A DNA stretch of 64,000 nt from Mannheimia glucosida (GCF_046267875.1 NZ_CP176502.1:1240001-1304000); one strand, 5' to 3'. Positions 1 to 8,497 are shown, counted from the stretch's first letter. Made by a program: numbers and translations. The notes: generated from the letters alone by a model not told the origin.

Positions 1-16
1 CATTTTTAAATTCCTT
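1..16 (-). other. Start codon and ribosome binding site of a gene leaving the left edge
   Basis: Read on the minus strand, the first bases form AGGAATTTAAAA followed by ATG, so a coding region begins exactly at the edge and runs out of the window. Only the start codon is present and the product cannot be named. The PurR-type operator and TATAAT box just upstream suggest a gene of purine, pyrimidine or one-carbon metabolism; this is inference. Confidence 0.5.
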
Positions 17-50
17 AAAATGAGTGTTAACGTGAAAATAAACGGCAAAG

Positions 51-72
51 ATTATAACGCAAACGTTTGCTT
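51..72 (-). promoter_or_regulatory. PurR-type operator next to a -10 box
   Basis: Positions 57-72 read ACGCAAACGTTTGCTT, which fits every fixed position of the PurR consensus ANGCAANCGNTTNCNT. On the minus strand a perfect TATAAT (51-56) directly abuts it, so bound PurR would cover the spacer of the promoter driving the gene that starts at the left edge. The -35 hexamer is weak. Repression by PurR with hypoxanthine or guanine is known for this site class in enteric bacteria; its use here is inferred. Confidence 0.75.
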
Positions 73-81
73 TTTTCATCT

Positions 82-127
82 ACAAGTGGTCGATTTTGCA
101 AATTTTTCTGCAAAATCGACCGCTTGC
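82..127. repeat. Inverted pair of uptake signal sequences (imperfect)
   Basis: A degenerate copy ACAAGTGGT and a variant with the core GACCGCTTG face each other around a T-rich loop, with 13-base perfect arms at 88-100 and 109-121. It lies between the left-edge gene and the acetyltransferase gene. Confidence 0.7.
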
Positions 128-174
128 ACTCGTGATTAAAGCGGGTAGAATAGAGGAAAAAAATCGGAGGAACT

Positions 175-528
175 ATGATTAACCACAATTTAGCAGATTT
201 CGTATTTGAGTATTTTACCGAAAACAACCTAAAAGCAGGCACATTACGTTATCGCTATATAAAAGAGAACGTGATTGATGCTTACAGTACCCGAGTAGAT
301 GATGCCTTTCAAGGTAAAGGTATTGCAGGAGAGCTTTACAATGCTTTAATTGCGTTTGCGCAAGAAAAAGGGCTGAAAATCAAGCCAAGTTGTAGTTATA
401 TTGAGGTAAAAATGCAACGAAGTCATCGAGATTTAATTGTTTATAGAGGAGCAAGCGGTCGTAAAATGTTAAAAATTTACGACCGCTTGCGTTATTCAAT
501 TCTCAAAAATCCGTCACACAAAATATAA
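175..528 (+). CDS. Small GNAT-family N-acetyltransferase (YjdJ-like)
   Basis: The first 90 residues match the short GNAT subfamily typified by E. coli YjdJ: a strand with DAYSTRVDDAFQGKGIAGEL, where Q/R-x-x-G-x-G/A is the acetyl-CoA loop, then a helix and a conserved KPSCSYI stretch. Members usually end near 90-95 residues; this one has 117. The extra C-terminal tail (from about residue 92) is encoded by an inverted pair of uptake signal sequences and is probably an extension by chance. The start is supported by GGAGG a few bases upstream. The substrate is unknown. The stop lies three bases from the convergent dacB stop. Confidence 0.75.
   Translation: MINHNLADFVFEYFTENNLKAGTLRYRYIKENVIDAYSTRVDDAFQGKGIAGELYNALIAFAQEKGLKIKPSCSYIEVKMQRSHRDLIVYRGASGRKMLKIYDRLRYSILKNPSHKI
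451..490. repeat. Inverted uptake signal pair inside the 3' end of a gene
   Basis: Two 15-base perfect arms (451-465 and 476-490), each containing the AAGCGGTC core, flank a 10-base loop. Such pairs normally lie after a stop codon; here the acetyltransferase reading frame runs through it. No clear T-run follows on either strand. Confidence 0.85.
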
Positions 529-531
529 GCC

Positions 532-1977
532 CTATTCATTAAACAATGCCATATAAAACTTATTTTCAAACGTATTAAGCGGAGCTCGCTTAGTTTTGCT
601 TTCTAGCTCGCCAGTGGAATAGCCGTTAATAAATTGCACAAAAGCAATGCGTTCGCCACGGGCGTTTTTCATAAAGCCGGCAAGGTTGTAAACCCCTTTC
701 AGCGAGCCGGTTTTAGCAATCAGGTTTTTAGCAAGCGGTTCGGTTGAAATTGAGCCTCTGCCGGAAATAGTACCGTCCACGCCTGCAATCGGGAAGGTTT
801 CAAACAGTTTTAAGCTTTCTTCGTGTTGGGCGATATATTCAAGGCTTTCCAGCATTGTTCGGCTACTCACTTGATTATGGCGGGAAAGCCCTGAGCCGTC
901 AGCCACCACGCTGTTTTTAAAATCAATGTTGGCTTTGGTTTTTAATAACTGGCGAATCACATAACTACCTAATTGGAACGAGGCAGGGCGGTTATGTTGC
1001 TTGTTGGCAACGGCCCTAAACAGGGCATCGGCAATTTGGTTATCCGATTTTTTCATCATTTTCTTCAGCAACACCGGCAACGGCTCAGAATAATGCTCGG
1101 CAAGTAGCGTGCCGTTTTGGGCGGTTAATGGCTCTTTTACTTGCCCGTTAAACGCAATTTTCAGGCTTTTTAAATGAGCTTTAATGATATTTGCCCCGTA
1201 ATTGGTTGGATCTTGCACTGAAAAACTTAAGCCGAACGGCTGAGACTGGCGAGCCATACAGCCTTTGATTTGGTAGCGGTTGTTATCGTGAACCACTACA
1301 TCAAGCTGGCAAAATGGGACTTCTTTCGGCTCGACAATATAAGCAGAGCTAAACACCTGCACTGGGTAGGCAGCCGGCACATTCACTTTAGCAAATTCGC
1401 CAATGGGCTGGTCTGCATTTAAAGTGACATAAAAACAGTTGTGATCTACATTAATTGCCGCCGGTGGAGCGTTAAAGCACATCGTCAAGTCGTTCCAAAT
1501 CCAACCGGAGGCTTTGTCGTGGCTGGCAAAAACCGACGTGTCTAAAATTAAATCCCCTTCAATTTTGGTAATGCCCTGTTGCTTTAATTTGCTAATTAAT
1601 TGATAAATTTGACCGCTTGTAAGCTCAGGGTCGCCACTAAAACGGGCAATTAAATTGCCTTTTAACACCCCGTTTTCTACTTTTCCGTTGCTTAAAAGGG
1701 CAGTTTGAAACCGGAAATCATCGGTTAAGGTTAATTTGGCTGCTAATGCCGTAAAGACTTTTTGGGTGCTGGCAGGTAGCATAAAAATATCACTTTGATA
1801 TTGAGTGATGATTTGGTTAGTGTCTAAATTTTTAGCAATAAAGCTAACAGAAGTGCCGGCAGGCAAGGTATTTAATAATTCTTCGGTATTAATTTCAGCC
1901 TGGGTAATGCTTGGTATCAGAAGTGTAGATAAGATAAATTTATTTAAAAAAGCACGAGTGAAATTTTTAAAAATCAT
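532..1977 (-). CDS. dacB: D-alanyl-D-alanine carboxypeptidase/endopeptidase (PBP4)
   Basis: A periplasmic low-molecular-mass penicillin-binding protein that trims the pentapeptide and cuts D-Ala-mDAP cross-links in murein. The signal peptide is visible in residues 1-27 (cleavage after TQA). The three catalytic motifs of the family are in place: SxxK at 70-73 (STQK), SxN at 311-313 (SDN) and KTG at 422-424. Length 481 residues is typical of PBP4 (about 477 in E. coli), including the large insertion between the first two motifs. It is divergent from greA, an arrangement also seen in E. coli. Confidence 0.95.
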   Translation of the reverse strand: MIFKNFTRAFLNKFILSTLLIPSITQAEINTEELLNTLPAGTSVSFIAKNLDTNQIITQYQSDIFMLPASTQKVFTALAAKLTLTDDFRFQTALLSNGKVENGVLKGNLIARFSGDPELTSGQIYQLISKLKQQGITKIEGDLILDTSVFASHDKASGWIWNDLTMCFNAPPAAINVDHNCFYVTLNADQPIGEFAKVNVPAAYPVQVFSSAYIVEPKEVPFCQLDVVVHDNNRYQIKGCMARQSQPFGLSFSVQDPTNYGANIIKAHLKSLKIAFNGQVKEPLTAQNGTLLAEHYSEPLPVLLKKMMKKSDNQIADALFRAVANKQHNRPASFQLGSYVIRQLLKTKANIDFKNSVVADGSGLSRHNQVSSRTMLESLEYIAQHEESLKLFETFPIAGVDGTISGRGSISTEPLAKNLIAKTGSLKGVYNLAGFMKNARGERIAFVQFINGYSTGELESKTKRAPLNTFENKFYMALFNE

Positions 1978-2073
1978 AATAAAAGGGGAGTTGAAATTTT
2001 TAGTGAGAAATTGAATAATAGCCCTTTCGTTTTAATTCGTAAACCGATAATTTTTAGTAAGGAAATAGATTTA

Positions 2074-2550
2074 ATGAAACAAATTCCTATGACGGTGCGT
2101 GGTGCAGAGCAACTGCGTGAAGAATTGGATTTTCTAAAAAATGTGCGTCGCCCTCAAATTATTGATGCGATTGCAGAAGCCCGTGAACACGGCGATTTAA
2201 AAGAGAACGCCGAGTATCATGCAGCCCGTGAACAACAAGGTTTCTGTGAGGGGCGTATTCAAGAAATTGAAGGCAAATTAGGCAATGCTCAAATCATTGA
2301 TGTAACGAAAATGACCAATAACGGCAAAGTGATTTTTGGGGCAACCGTGCAGTTAGTGAATGCCGATACTGATGAAGAAGTCACTTACCGCATTGTGGGT
2401 GATGATGAAGCCAATATTAAAGAGGGCTTAATTTCAGTTAATTCCCCGATTGCTCGTGGTTTAATCGGCAAAGAAGTGGACGATTCAGTCAGCATTACCA
2501 CACCAGGCGGTAAAGTCGAGTTTGACATTGTGGGTGTAGAATATATTTAA
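2074..2550 (+). CDS. greA: Transcription elongation factor GreA
   Basis: GreA enters the secondary channel of RNA polymerase and stimulates cleavage of backtracked RNA. The 158-residue product equals the E. coli length and has the N-terminal coiled coil with the acidic tip (residues 40-46, HGDLKEN) and a C-terminal FKBP-like domain. An in-frame upstream ATG would add 21 residues, but the start at 2074 preceded by AAGGAAAT gives the conserved N-terminus MKQIPMT. GreB is also encoded in this window, near the right end. Confidence 0.96.
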   Translation: MKQIPMTVRGAEQLREELDFLKNVRRPQIIDAIAEAREHGDLKENAEYHAAREQQGFCEGRIQEIEGKLGNAQIIDVTKMTNNGKVIFGATVQLVNADTDEEVTYRIVGDDEANIKEGLISVNSPIARGLIGKEVDDSVSITTPGGKVEFDIVGVEYI

Positions 2551-2574
2551 TCTACGCTAGGGCGAATTACAATA

Positions 2575-2601
2575 GTGGGGCGAAAAAATTTTCGCCCCTA
2601 C
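2575..2601. repeat. Palindrome family A (GGGGCGAAAA-TTTTCGCCCC), likely bidirectional terminator
   Basis: A near-perfect inverted repeat, GGGGCGAAAA facing TTTTCGCCCC with flanking GT/TAC ends, between the convergent greA and ndk genes. A second half copy (AGGGCGAAT) lies just before it. Related copies are at 5231-5256, 5274-5299 and 61980-62003. Confidence 0.8.
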
Positions 2602-2605
2602 TTTA

Positions 2606-3025
2606 TTAAACAATCTCACTCGGCACAAAGAAGTACGCAATTTCACGTTTTGCCGACTCTTCGGAATCTGAGCCATGAACGGAATTTTCACGCATACTTA
2701 AGGCATATAAATCTCGAATCGTTCCTTTTTCACGATTATCCGGATTGGTTGCTCCCATTAATGCACGATAATGGTTGATCGCATTTTCCCCTTCCAGTAC
2801 AGAAACGACAATAGATCCTGATGTCATAAATTCCACTAACGGCTCAAAGAACTCTTTGCCTTTGTGTTCCGCATAAAATCCTTCCGCTTGCTCACGGGTA
2901 AGATGTACTTTTTTTAGAGCTTTGATAGTCAGCCCGTTTTCTTCCAATTGAGCCAAAATTTTGCCGATTAAATTACGGCGTGTAGCATCCGGCTTAATAA
3001 TAGAAAGCGTTTGTTGAATCATCAT
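2606..3025 (-). CDS. ndk: Nucleoside diphosphate kinase
   Basis: Transfers the gamma phosphate from ATP to nucleoside diphosphates through a phosphohistidine. The active-site histidine is H117 within NSVHGSDS, and the N-terminal TLSIIKPDATRRN carries the conserved lysine. The length of 139 residues is typical (143 in E. coli). Two start codons lie side by side (MM); AGGAGA upstream supports either. The gene follows metG by six bases on the same strand, so the two are probably co-transcribed. Confidence 0.96.
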   Translation of the reverse strand: MMIQQTLSIIKPDATRRNLIGKILAQLEENGLTIKALKKVHLTREQAEGFYAEHKGKEFFEPLVEFMTSGSIVVSVLEGENAINHYRALMGATNPDNREKGTIRDLYALSMRENSVHGSDSEESAKREIAYFFVPSEIV

Positions 3026-3031
3026 CTTCTC

Positions 3032-5110
3032 CTATTTAACTTGCATTCCCGGCTGAACACCGCTGTCTGCATCTAATAAGAACAGGTTCGCACCGCCTGT
3101 GCCGGCAGATAAAATCATTCCTTCCGACATACCGAACGACATTTTGCGTGGAGCAAGGTTGGCAATTACAATCACGAAACGCCCGATAAGTGCTTCCGGA
3201 TTTGGGTAAGCCGCTTTAATACCGGAGAACACTTGGCGTTGGTGGTCGCCTAAATCCAGCTCAAAACGTAACATTTTGTCTGATTTTGGTACTGCCTCGC
3301 AGTTCAATACTTTGGCTGCACGCAAATCTAATTTCGCGAAATCATCAATCGTAATTTCAGGGCTGATTGGCTCAACTGTAATATTTTCTTGTTTTTCGAC
3401 CGCTTGTTGTTCCACTTTTTGTGTTCCTTTAATTTGGTTTTCGGTTTTCTTATTCGCCTCTGCAAATAAGGCTTTGGTTTCATCAATCACTGCATCAATC
3501 TGTTTTTTCTCAAGGCGTGAGAACAGCGATTTAAACGGTGCAACAGTATGCCCGAATAATGGGGTAGCGATATTATCCCAACGCAATTCGCTTTGTAAGA
3601 ATGCTTCGGCACGTTCTGCCAGTTTTGGCAACACCGGTTTTAGGTAGCTCATTAGCACACGGAATAACTCAATGCCCATTGAACAAACCGCTTGTAATTC
3701 AGCCTCTTTGCCCTCTTCTTTGGCGATGACCCAAGGAGCTTTTTCGTCAATGTATTTGTTGGCTTTATCGGTTAATTCCATAATGGCACGAATAGCTTTA
3801 TTAAATTCACGATTTTCATAGAAATTCGCAATGGTTTCCGCTTGAGCAGTAAATTCATTGAATAATGCTTCGTCATCTAATTTTTCAGCTAATTTGCCGT
3901 CAAAACGTTTAGCTATAAAACCGGCGTTGCGTGAAGCAAGGTTCACTAATTTATTCACTATATCGCTGTTTACACGTTGCACGAAGTCGTCTAAATTAAA
4001 ATCTAAATCTTCAATGCGATCGTTTAATTTTGCCGCATAGTAATAGCGTAAACATTCGGGGTCGAGATGTTTTAAATAGGTATTAGCTTGAATGAACGTA
4101 CCACGAGATTTCGACATTTTCGCCCCGTCCACCGTCACATAACCGTGAGCAAACACATTGGTCGGTTTGCGGTAGCCGCTGCCTTCCAACATTGCCGGCC
4201 AGAACAAACTGTGGAAGTAAACAATATCTTTACCGATGAAGTGATAAAGCTCGGTGGTGGAATCTTTTTGCCAAAACTCATCAAAATCAATGCCTGCACG
4301 GTCGCATAAATTTTTAAACGATGCCATATAACCAATAGGGGCATCTAACCAAACGTAGAAGAATTTGTTCTCTGCGTCCGGAATTTCAAAGCCGAAATAA
4401 GGGGCATCACGGCTGATGTCCCATTGCTGTAAGCCACTTTCAAACCATTCTTGCATTTTATTGGCAATTTCAGGTTGGAGTGAGCCGGAACGAGTCCACT
4501 CTTTCAACATTCCCTCAAAACTTGGCAGGTCGAAAAAGAAATGTTCAGATTCTTTCACCACCGGAGTTGCACCGGAAACCGCCGAGCGAGGGTTGATTAA
4601 ATCCATCGGGCTGTAGGTAGATGCACAGACTTCGCAGTTATCGCCATATTGATCTTCGGCTTTACATTTCGGGCAAGTCCCTTTCACAAAGCGATCCGGC
4701 AAGAACATATTTTTTTCAGGGTCGAACAGCTGCGAAATCACTTTGCTTTTAATAAAACCGTTCGCTTTTAAGGTTTTATAAATATCGGTGGTGATTTGGC
4801 GGTTCTCTTCGCTGTGAGTGGAATGGTAATTGTCAAAGCTGATATTAAAACCGGCAAAATCCGCTTCGTGATCGGCTTTCGCTTTTTCAATTAACTGCTC
4901 GGGCGTAATGCCTAATTTATCTGCATTAAGCATAATAGGTGTGCCGTGGGCATCATCAGCACAGACAAAGTGGACTTCATTGCCACGCATACGTTGAAAA
5001 CGCACCCAAATATCCGCTTGAATATGTTCAAGCATATGACCTAAATGAATTGCACCGTTAGCATAGGGCAAGGCACAAGTAACAAGCATTTTTCGTTTTT
5101 GGTTAGCCAT
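3032..5110 (-). CDS. metG: Methionyl-tRNA synthetase
   Basis: Charges tRNA-Met. The class I signatures are present: HLGH near residue 21 and KMSKS near 332. A zinc knuckle with CPKC and CEVC lies near residues 142-158. The C-terminal 110 residues form the EMAPII-like tRNA-binding dimerisation domain (from DFAKLDLRAAKV), so this is the long, E. coli-type enzyme of 692 residues (677 in E. coli). An upstream start would add MRKR; the start at 5110 gives MANQKRKMLV, which matches the family. A Q- and E-rich linker precedes the tRNA-binding domain. Confidence 0.95.
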   Translation of the reverse strand: MANQKRKMLVTCALPYANGAIHLGHMLEHIQADIWVRFQRMRGNEVHFVCADDAHGTPIMLNADKLGITPEQLIEKAKADHEADFAGFNISFDNYHSTHSEENRQITTDIYKTLKANGFIKSKVISQLFDPEKNMFLPDRFVKGTCPKCKAEDQYGDNCEVCASTYSPMDLINPRSAVSGATPVVKESEHFFFDLPSFEGMLKEWTRSGSLQPEIANKMQEWFESGLQQWDISRDAPYFGFEIPDAENKFFYVWLDAPIGYMASFKNLCDRAGIDFDEFWQKDSTTELYHFIGKDIVYFHSLFWPAMLEGSGYRKPTNVFAHGYVTVDGAKMSKSRGTFIQANTYLKHLDPECLRYYYAAKLNDRIEDLDFNLDDFVQRVNSDIVNKLVNLASRNAGFIAKRFDGKLAEKLDDEALFNEFTAQAETIANFYENREFNKAIRAIMELTDKANKYIDEKAPWVIAKEEGKEAELQAVCSMGIELFRVLMSYLKPVLPKLAERAEAFLQSELRWDNIATPLFGHTVAPFKSLFSRLEKKQIDAVIDETKALFAEANKKTENQIKGTQKVEQQAVEKQENITVEPISPEITIDDFAKLDLRAAKVLNCEAVPKSDKMLRFELDLGDHQRQVFSGIKAAYPNPEALIGRFVIVIANLAPRKMSFGMSEGMILSAGTGGANLFLLDADSGVQPGMQVK

Positions 5111-5230
5111 TCTTTTTCTCATTAAAATTAGGGTAAAAATTGCCGTCTATTTTAGCCCAAAAGTGGCGGGTTTACCAGTTGGCGTGAATTTATTAGAGCT
5201 TTGGGCTAACAAGCGGTAGAATATGATGTG

Positions 5231-5299
5231 GTAGGGGCGAAATATTTTTCGCCCTAATTTCCCAAATGATGATGTGGGCGAAAAATGTTTCTCCCCTAC
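5231..5299. repeat. Two tandem copies of palindrome family A
   Basis: GTAGGGGCGAAAT with its partner TTTCGCCC occupies 5231-5256. A second copy, GTGGGCGAAAAA with a decayed partner ending CTCCCCTAC, occupies 5274-5299. They fill the gap between the divergent metG and menC genes, where a terminator is not needed, which argues for an element rather than a plain terminator. Confidence 0.75.
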
Positions 5300-5322
5300 A
5301 CCTATTTTGGATAAAAAATAGT

Positions 5323-6294
5323 ATGCGAAAAGTAAAGTTATACCGCTACCAACTCCCCATTCAAACCGGCGTAGTGTTACGCAAGCAACCTTTGAAAGAA
5401 CGGCAAGGGTTTCTGGTGTGCTTGCAAGAACAGGAGAAAGTCGGCTGGGGCGAAATTGCACCGCTTCCAAGTTTTAGTCAAGAGAGCCTAGAACAAGCCG
5501 AAAACCAAACTGTGAATTGGTTAAAGGCGTGGCAGAAAGGAAAGCCTGAAATGTTAGAGCAGCTTTTCCCGTCTGTCGCTTTTGGGCTAAGCTGTGCTTT
5601 GGCGGAGCTGAATAACAAATTAGGCGAGCAGGCGAATAACCAATCGGCGGTGTTGTGTTATGGCGATTTGGAAAAGTTACACACCGCATTTAGCCAACGT
5701 TCCCATTCAATCGGTAAGCTCAAAATCGGTCTCAATCCTGAGCAGGAAGGCGAGCAAGCAAATTTGCTGTTGCATACGTTCCCGAATTTACGCCTAAGGC
5801 TTGATGCCAACCGTCTTTGGAGCTTAGAACAAGCGGTTAAATTTGCTGAGAAAATTGCAAATGAACATAAACCCCGCATTCAGTTTATCGAAGAACCTTG
5901 CCAAACTCCGGAGCTTTCCCGTCAATTTGCTACACAAACCGACATTGCGATTGCGTGGGACGAGACCGTGCGAGAGGCGAATTTTTTGGTAAAAAAAGAG
6001 CCAAATTTGACCGCTATTATTATTAAACCTATGCTGGTTGGTTCGCTTGAAAAATGCGTGAATTTAATTCAACAAGCACAGAAGCAAGGATTAGTAGCGG
6101 TGATTAGTTCAAGTCTTGAGAGCAGTTTGGGCTTAACCCAACTGGCTCGTATCGCCCACCAATACACACCAAACAATGTGCCGGGGTTGGATACGCTGAA
6201 TTTAATGCAACACCAATTATTGCGGGCTTGGCACGGCTCAAGCTTGCCGTTGGTTGGGCTAGAAAGCGAATTTGTGAGAGAAGTTGTGGTATAA
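5323..6294 (+). CDS. menC: o-Succinylbenzoate synthase
   Basis: An enolase-superfamily enzyme that dehydrates SHCHC to o-succinylbenzoate in menaquinone synthesis. The superfamily residues are visible: KLKIG (the KxK pair), LDANRLW (first metal Asp), FIEEPC (Glu), AWDETVRE (Asp) and IIIKPML (catalytic Lys). The product has 323 residues against 320 in E. coli. The reading frame is open further upstream through a repeat copy, but the start at 5323 gives the family N-terminus MRKVKLYRYQ. No other men genes lie nearby. Confidence 0.92.
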   Translation: MRKVKLYRYQLPIQTGVVLRKQPLKERQGFLVCLQEQEKVGWGEIAPLPSFSQESLEQAENQTVNWLKAWQKGKPEMLEQLFPSVAFGLSCALAELNNKLGEQANNQSAVLCYGDLEKLHTAFSQRSHSIGKLKIGLNPEQEGEQANLLLHTFPNLRLRLDANRLWSLEQAVKFAEKIANEHKPRIQFIEEPCQTPELSRQFATQTDIAIAWDETVREANFLVKKEPNLTAIIIKPMLVGSLEKCVNLIQQAQKQGLVAVISSSLESSLGLTQLARIAHQYTPNNVPGLDTLNLMQHQLLRAWHGSSLPLVGLESEFVREVVV

Positions 6295-6323
6295 TTACAC
6301 ACCTTTCTAAGGCAAGACTTCAG

Positions 6324-6497
6324 CTCCCCTCTTTAGCAAAGAGGGGAGGGGGAGATTTGGCAGAGCGAATAAACGGAGAAAATAATCAGTATTTCTCAAA
6401 GTAATTAAATTTTGTTTATTCTCTAATTATTTATTATCTTTCTTCGCTAATTATTACTGCCAAATCTCCCCTAGCCCCTCTTTGCTAAAGAGGGGAA
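6324..6497. mobile_element. MITE-like palindromic element (family D) in the rsuA leader
   Basis: About 170 bases with long terminal inverted repeats. Each end is itself a hairpin: CCCCTCTTTAGCAAAGAGGGG at 6326-6346, with its exact reverse complement at 6475-6495. Inside these, AGATTTGGCA faces TGCCAAATCT. The core (about 90 bases) is AT-rich and has no coding capacity. No clear target duplication is visible. The design resembles non-autonomous elements; no transposase is nearby. Relatives lie at 34926-35083 and inside hrpA. Confidence 0.7.
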
Positions 6498-6526
6498 TTA
6501 TTCAAAATAAACATAGATTAGAAAAT

Positions 6527-7228
6527 ATGCGTTTAGACAAATTTATCGCCGAGAATACCGGTTTAACCCGTTCACAAGCGGCTAAAATGCTGAAAAGTGG
6601 CATGGTGACGGTAAACGGCAACATTGAAAAAAGTGGTGCGGCAAAAATCAGCCAAGAAGATGAAATTTATTACGAAGATCAAAAATTAGAGTGGGTGGAA
6701 GAGGGGCAGTATTTTATGCTCTATAAGCCACAAGGCTATATTTGTTCGCACGATGATGGCGAATATCCAACAGTTTTTCAATTCTTTGATTATCCGTTAA
6801 TGACGAAACTACATACCGCAGGGCGGTTAGATGTGGATACCACAGGGCTGGTGCTGTTAACCGATGACGGCAAATGGTCGCACCGTATTACCTCGCCCAA
6901 GCACCATTGTGAAAAGACATACTTAGTGACGCTTGCGGATCCGGTGGAAGATTTTTATGCACAGCAGTTGGCAGAAGGAATTTTACTGCGTGGCGAGAAA
7001 GAGCCAACTTTGCCGGCTCAACTTGAAATTTTAGACGATTACAATGTGAATTTAACCATTAGTGAGGGGCGTTATCATCAAGTTAAGCGAATGTTTGCAG
7101 CATTGGGGAATAAAGTCGAGGCATTACATCGCTGGCGAATTGGCGATGTGGTGTTAGATGAAAGGTTGGAAGAAGGTGAATTCCGTCCGCTCACTTCAGA
7201 GGAGATAGCAAGTTTTAATGGAAAGTAG
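6527..7228 (+). CDS. rsuA: 16S rRNA pseudouridine(516) synthase
   Basis: Makes pseudouridine at position 516 of 16S rRNA. An S4 RNA-binding domain covers residues 1-60 (MRLDKFIAENTGLTRSQAAK) and the catalytic motif GRLDVDTTGLVLLTDDG supplies the essential Asp. The 233-residue length agrees with the E. coli enzyme (231). The open frame extends 15 codons upstream into the palindromic element, but MRLDKFI is the family start. Its end overlaps the start of bcr by 11 bases; rsuA-bcr adjacency is conserved in enteric bacteria. Confidence 0.93.
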   Translation: MRLDKFIAENTGLTRSQAAKMLKSGMVTVNGNIEKSGAAKISQEDEIYYEDQKLEWVEEGQYFMLYKPQGYICSHDDGEYPTVFQFFDYPLMTKLHTAGRLDVDTTGLVLLTDDGKWSHRITSPKHHCEKTYLVTLADPVEDFYAQQLAEGILLRGEKEPTLPAQLEILDDYNVNLTISEGRYHQVKRMFAALGNKVEALHRWRIGDVVLDERLEEGEFRPLTSEEIASFNGK

Positions 7229-8399
7229 AAGACCAAGCCTGAGCTTTTTCATCATATTAGGTATGATGGCAATGTTGCCGCCATTAGCCATTGATATGTA
7301 TTTGCCTTCATTTTTAGATATTGCCCGTGACTTGGCGGTTTCGCAAGAAAAGGTGCAAACCACCTTAGCGGTGTTTACCTTAGGTTTTGGGGCAGGTCAG
7401 CTATTCTGGGGGCCGATGGCAGACAGCTTTGGGCGGAAAATCATTATTTTAATCGGATTAGTCGGCTCGGCGATTGCCGCTTATTTTCTGACCCAAGTTC
7501 AGAATATCGAAACATTTTACCTGCTAAGGTTAGTACAGGGCTTATGTGCGGCAGCCCCGGCGGTGGTGCTGGGAGCATTAGTGAGAGATCTGTTTGAGCG
7601 TAATTTATTTGCCAGATTGATGTCGGTTATTATGATTATTTCTATGCTTGCCCCATTGCTTGCACCGATTGTTGGCGGTTATATTGCCAAATATTTCCAC
7701 TGGCACTCAATTTTCTATGTGTTAGTGGCGATGGGGATTTTGTGCGTGGTCTTAATCAGTTGGAAAATTCCTGAAACATTAGCCCCTGAAAAACGCCTGC
7801 CGTTAAGTTTTGCCAAAACCTTAAGCAATTTTGCCACCTTACTGAAACATAAACCTACACTTGGTTATGTGCTGATTGGCGGCTTAACCTTTGCCGGTAT
7901 TTTCTGTTTTTTGACCTCAGGCTCGATTGTCTATATTGGGCTTTATGGCGTGTCGCAAGAACATTTCGGCTATTTCTTCGGGCTGAATATGATTGTGATG
8001 GTGACGATGACGGCAATTAACAGCAAAATGGTGGTGAAAGTCGGCTCTGAAACGATGTTGCGAATTGCCTTAGGTATGCAAGTATTAGCAGGCATTTGGC
8101 TGGCTTTGGTGGCGATTTTTGATTTAGGCTTCTGGGCAATGGCAATCGGTATTCCGCTTTATATCGGAATGCTTTCCACTATTGGCAGTAATGCAAGTGC
8201 TGCCATTTTAGAGCAATTTCCTCAAATGGCAGGCACGGCTAACGGAGTAGCAGGTACGGCTCGTTTTGGTGTCGCTTCCCTTGTTGGAGCAGGGCTTTCA
8301 CATATTGCTGTAACCAGTGCTGCCCCAATGCTTTTGGCGATGGCATTGTGCGTTATGTTAGCCGGTGTGGTGTATTATTTTCTGTGTTATAAGCGATAA
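7218..8399 (+). CDS. bcr: Bcr/CflA family drug efflux transporter
   Basis: A 12-helix major facilitator of the proton-driven drug exporter group (Bcr: bicyclomycin and related compounds; also cysteine dipeptides). Residues 20-30 (LAIDMYLPSF) and GPMADSFGRKIII (loop 2-3 motif A) are characteristic, as is GALVRDLF after helix 4. The 393-residue length is normal. The start overlaps the end of rsuA, so translation is likely coupled. The exact substrate cannot be read from the sequence. Confidence 0.88.
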   Translation: MESRRPSLSFFIILGMMAMLPPLAIDMYLPSFLDIARDLAVSQEKVQTTLAVFTLGFGAGQLFWGPMADSFGRKIIILIGLVGSAIAAYFLTQVQNIETFYLLRLVQGLCAAAPAVVLGALVRDLFERNLFARLMSVIMIISMLAPLLAPIVGGYIAKYFHWHSIFYVLVAMGILCVVLISWKIPETLAPEKRLPLSFAKTLSNFATLLKHKPTLGYVLIGGLTFAGIFCFLTSGSIVYIGLYGVSQEHFGYFFGLNMIVMVTMTAINSKMVVKVGSETMLRIALGMQVLAGIWLALVAIFDLGFWAMAIGIPLYIGMLSTIGSNASAAILEQFPQMAGTANGVAGTARFGVASLVGAGLSHIAVTSAAPMLLAMALCVMLAGVVYYFLCYKR

Positions 8400-8402
8400 C
8401 TA

Positions 8403-8430
8403 GGTTGGGGTAGCTTGCGAAAACCCAACA
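8403..8430. terminator. Hairpin after bcr
   Basis: GTTGGGGT and AACCCAAC pair around an AGCTTGCGAA loop just after the bcr stop. No strong T-run follows, so this may be another short palindromic repeat rather than a complete terminator. Confidence 0.45.
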
Positions 8431-8437
8431 AATTTCT

Positions 8438-8495
8438 ACAAGCGGTTAATAATAGTACATTTTTTGCAAATTTTTAGGCAGAATTAACCGCTTGT
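8438..8495. repeat. Inverted uptake signal pair between bcr and rlmD
   Basis: ACAAGCGGTTAAT at 8438-8450 and its exact complement at 8483-8495 flank a T-rich loop containing TTTTTTGCAAATTTT. It sits between convergent genes, where it may also end transcription. Confidence 0.85.
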
Positions 8496-8497
8496 GT

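Noticed and set aside
2011..2073. Longer GreA start adding 21 residues
   Set aside because: The residues are not found in GreA proteins, and the ATG at 2074 has a good ribosome binding site and the conserved MKQIPMT.
8438..8495. Inverted uptake signal pairs as ends of transposable elements
   Set aside because: The arms are the 9-base DNA-uptake core with short extensions, the space between is only a T-rich loop, and such pairs after genes are standard in this family.
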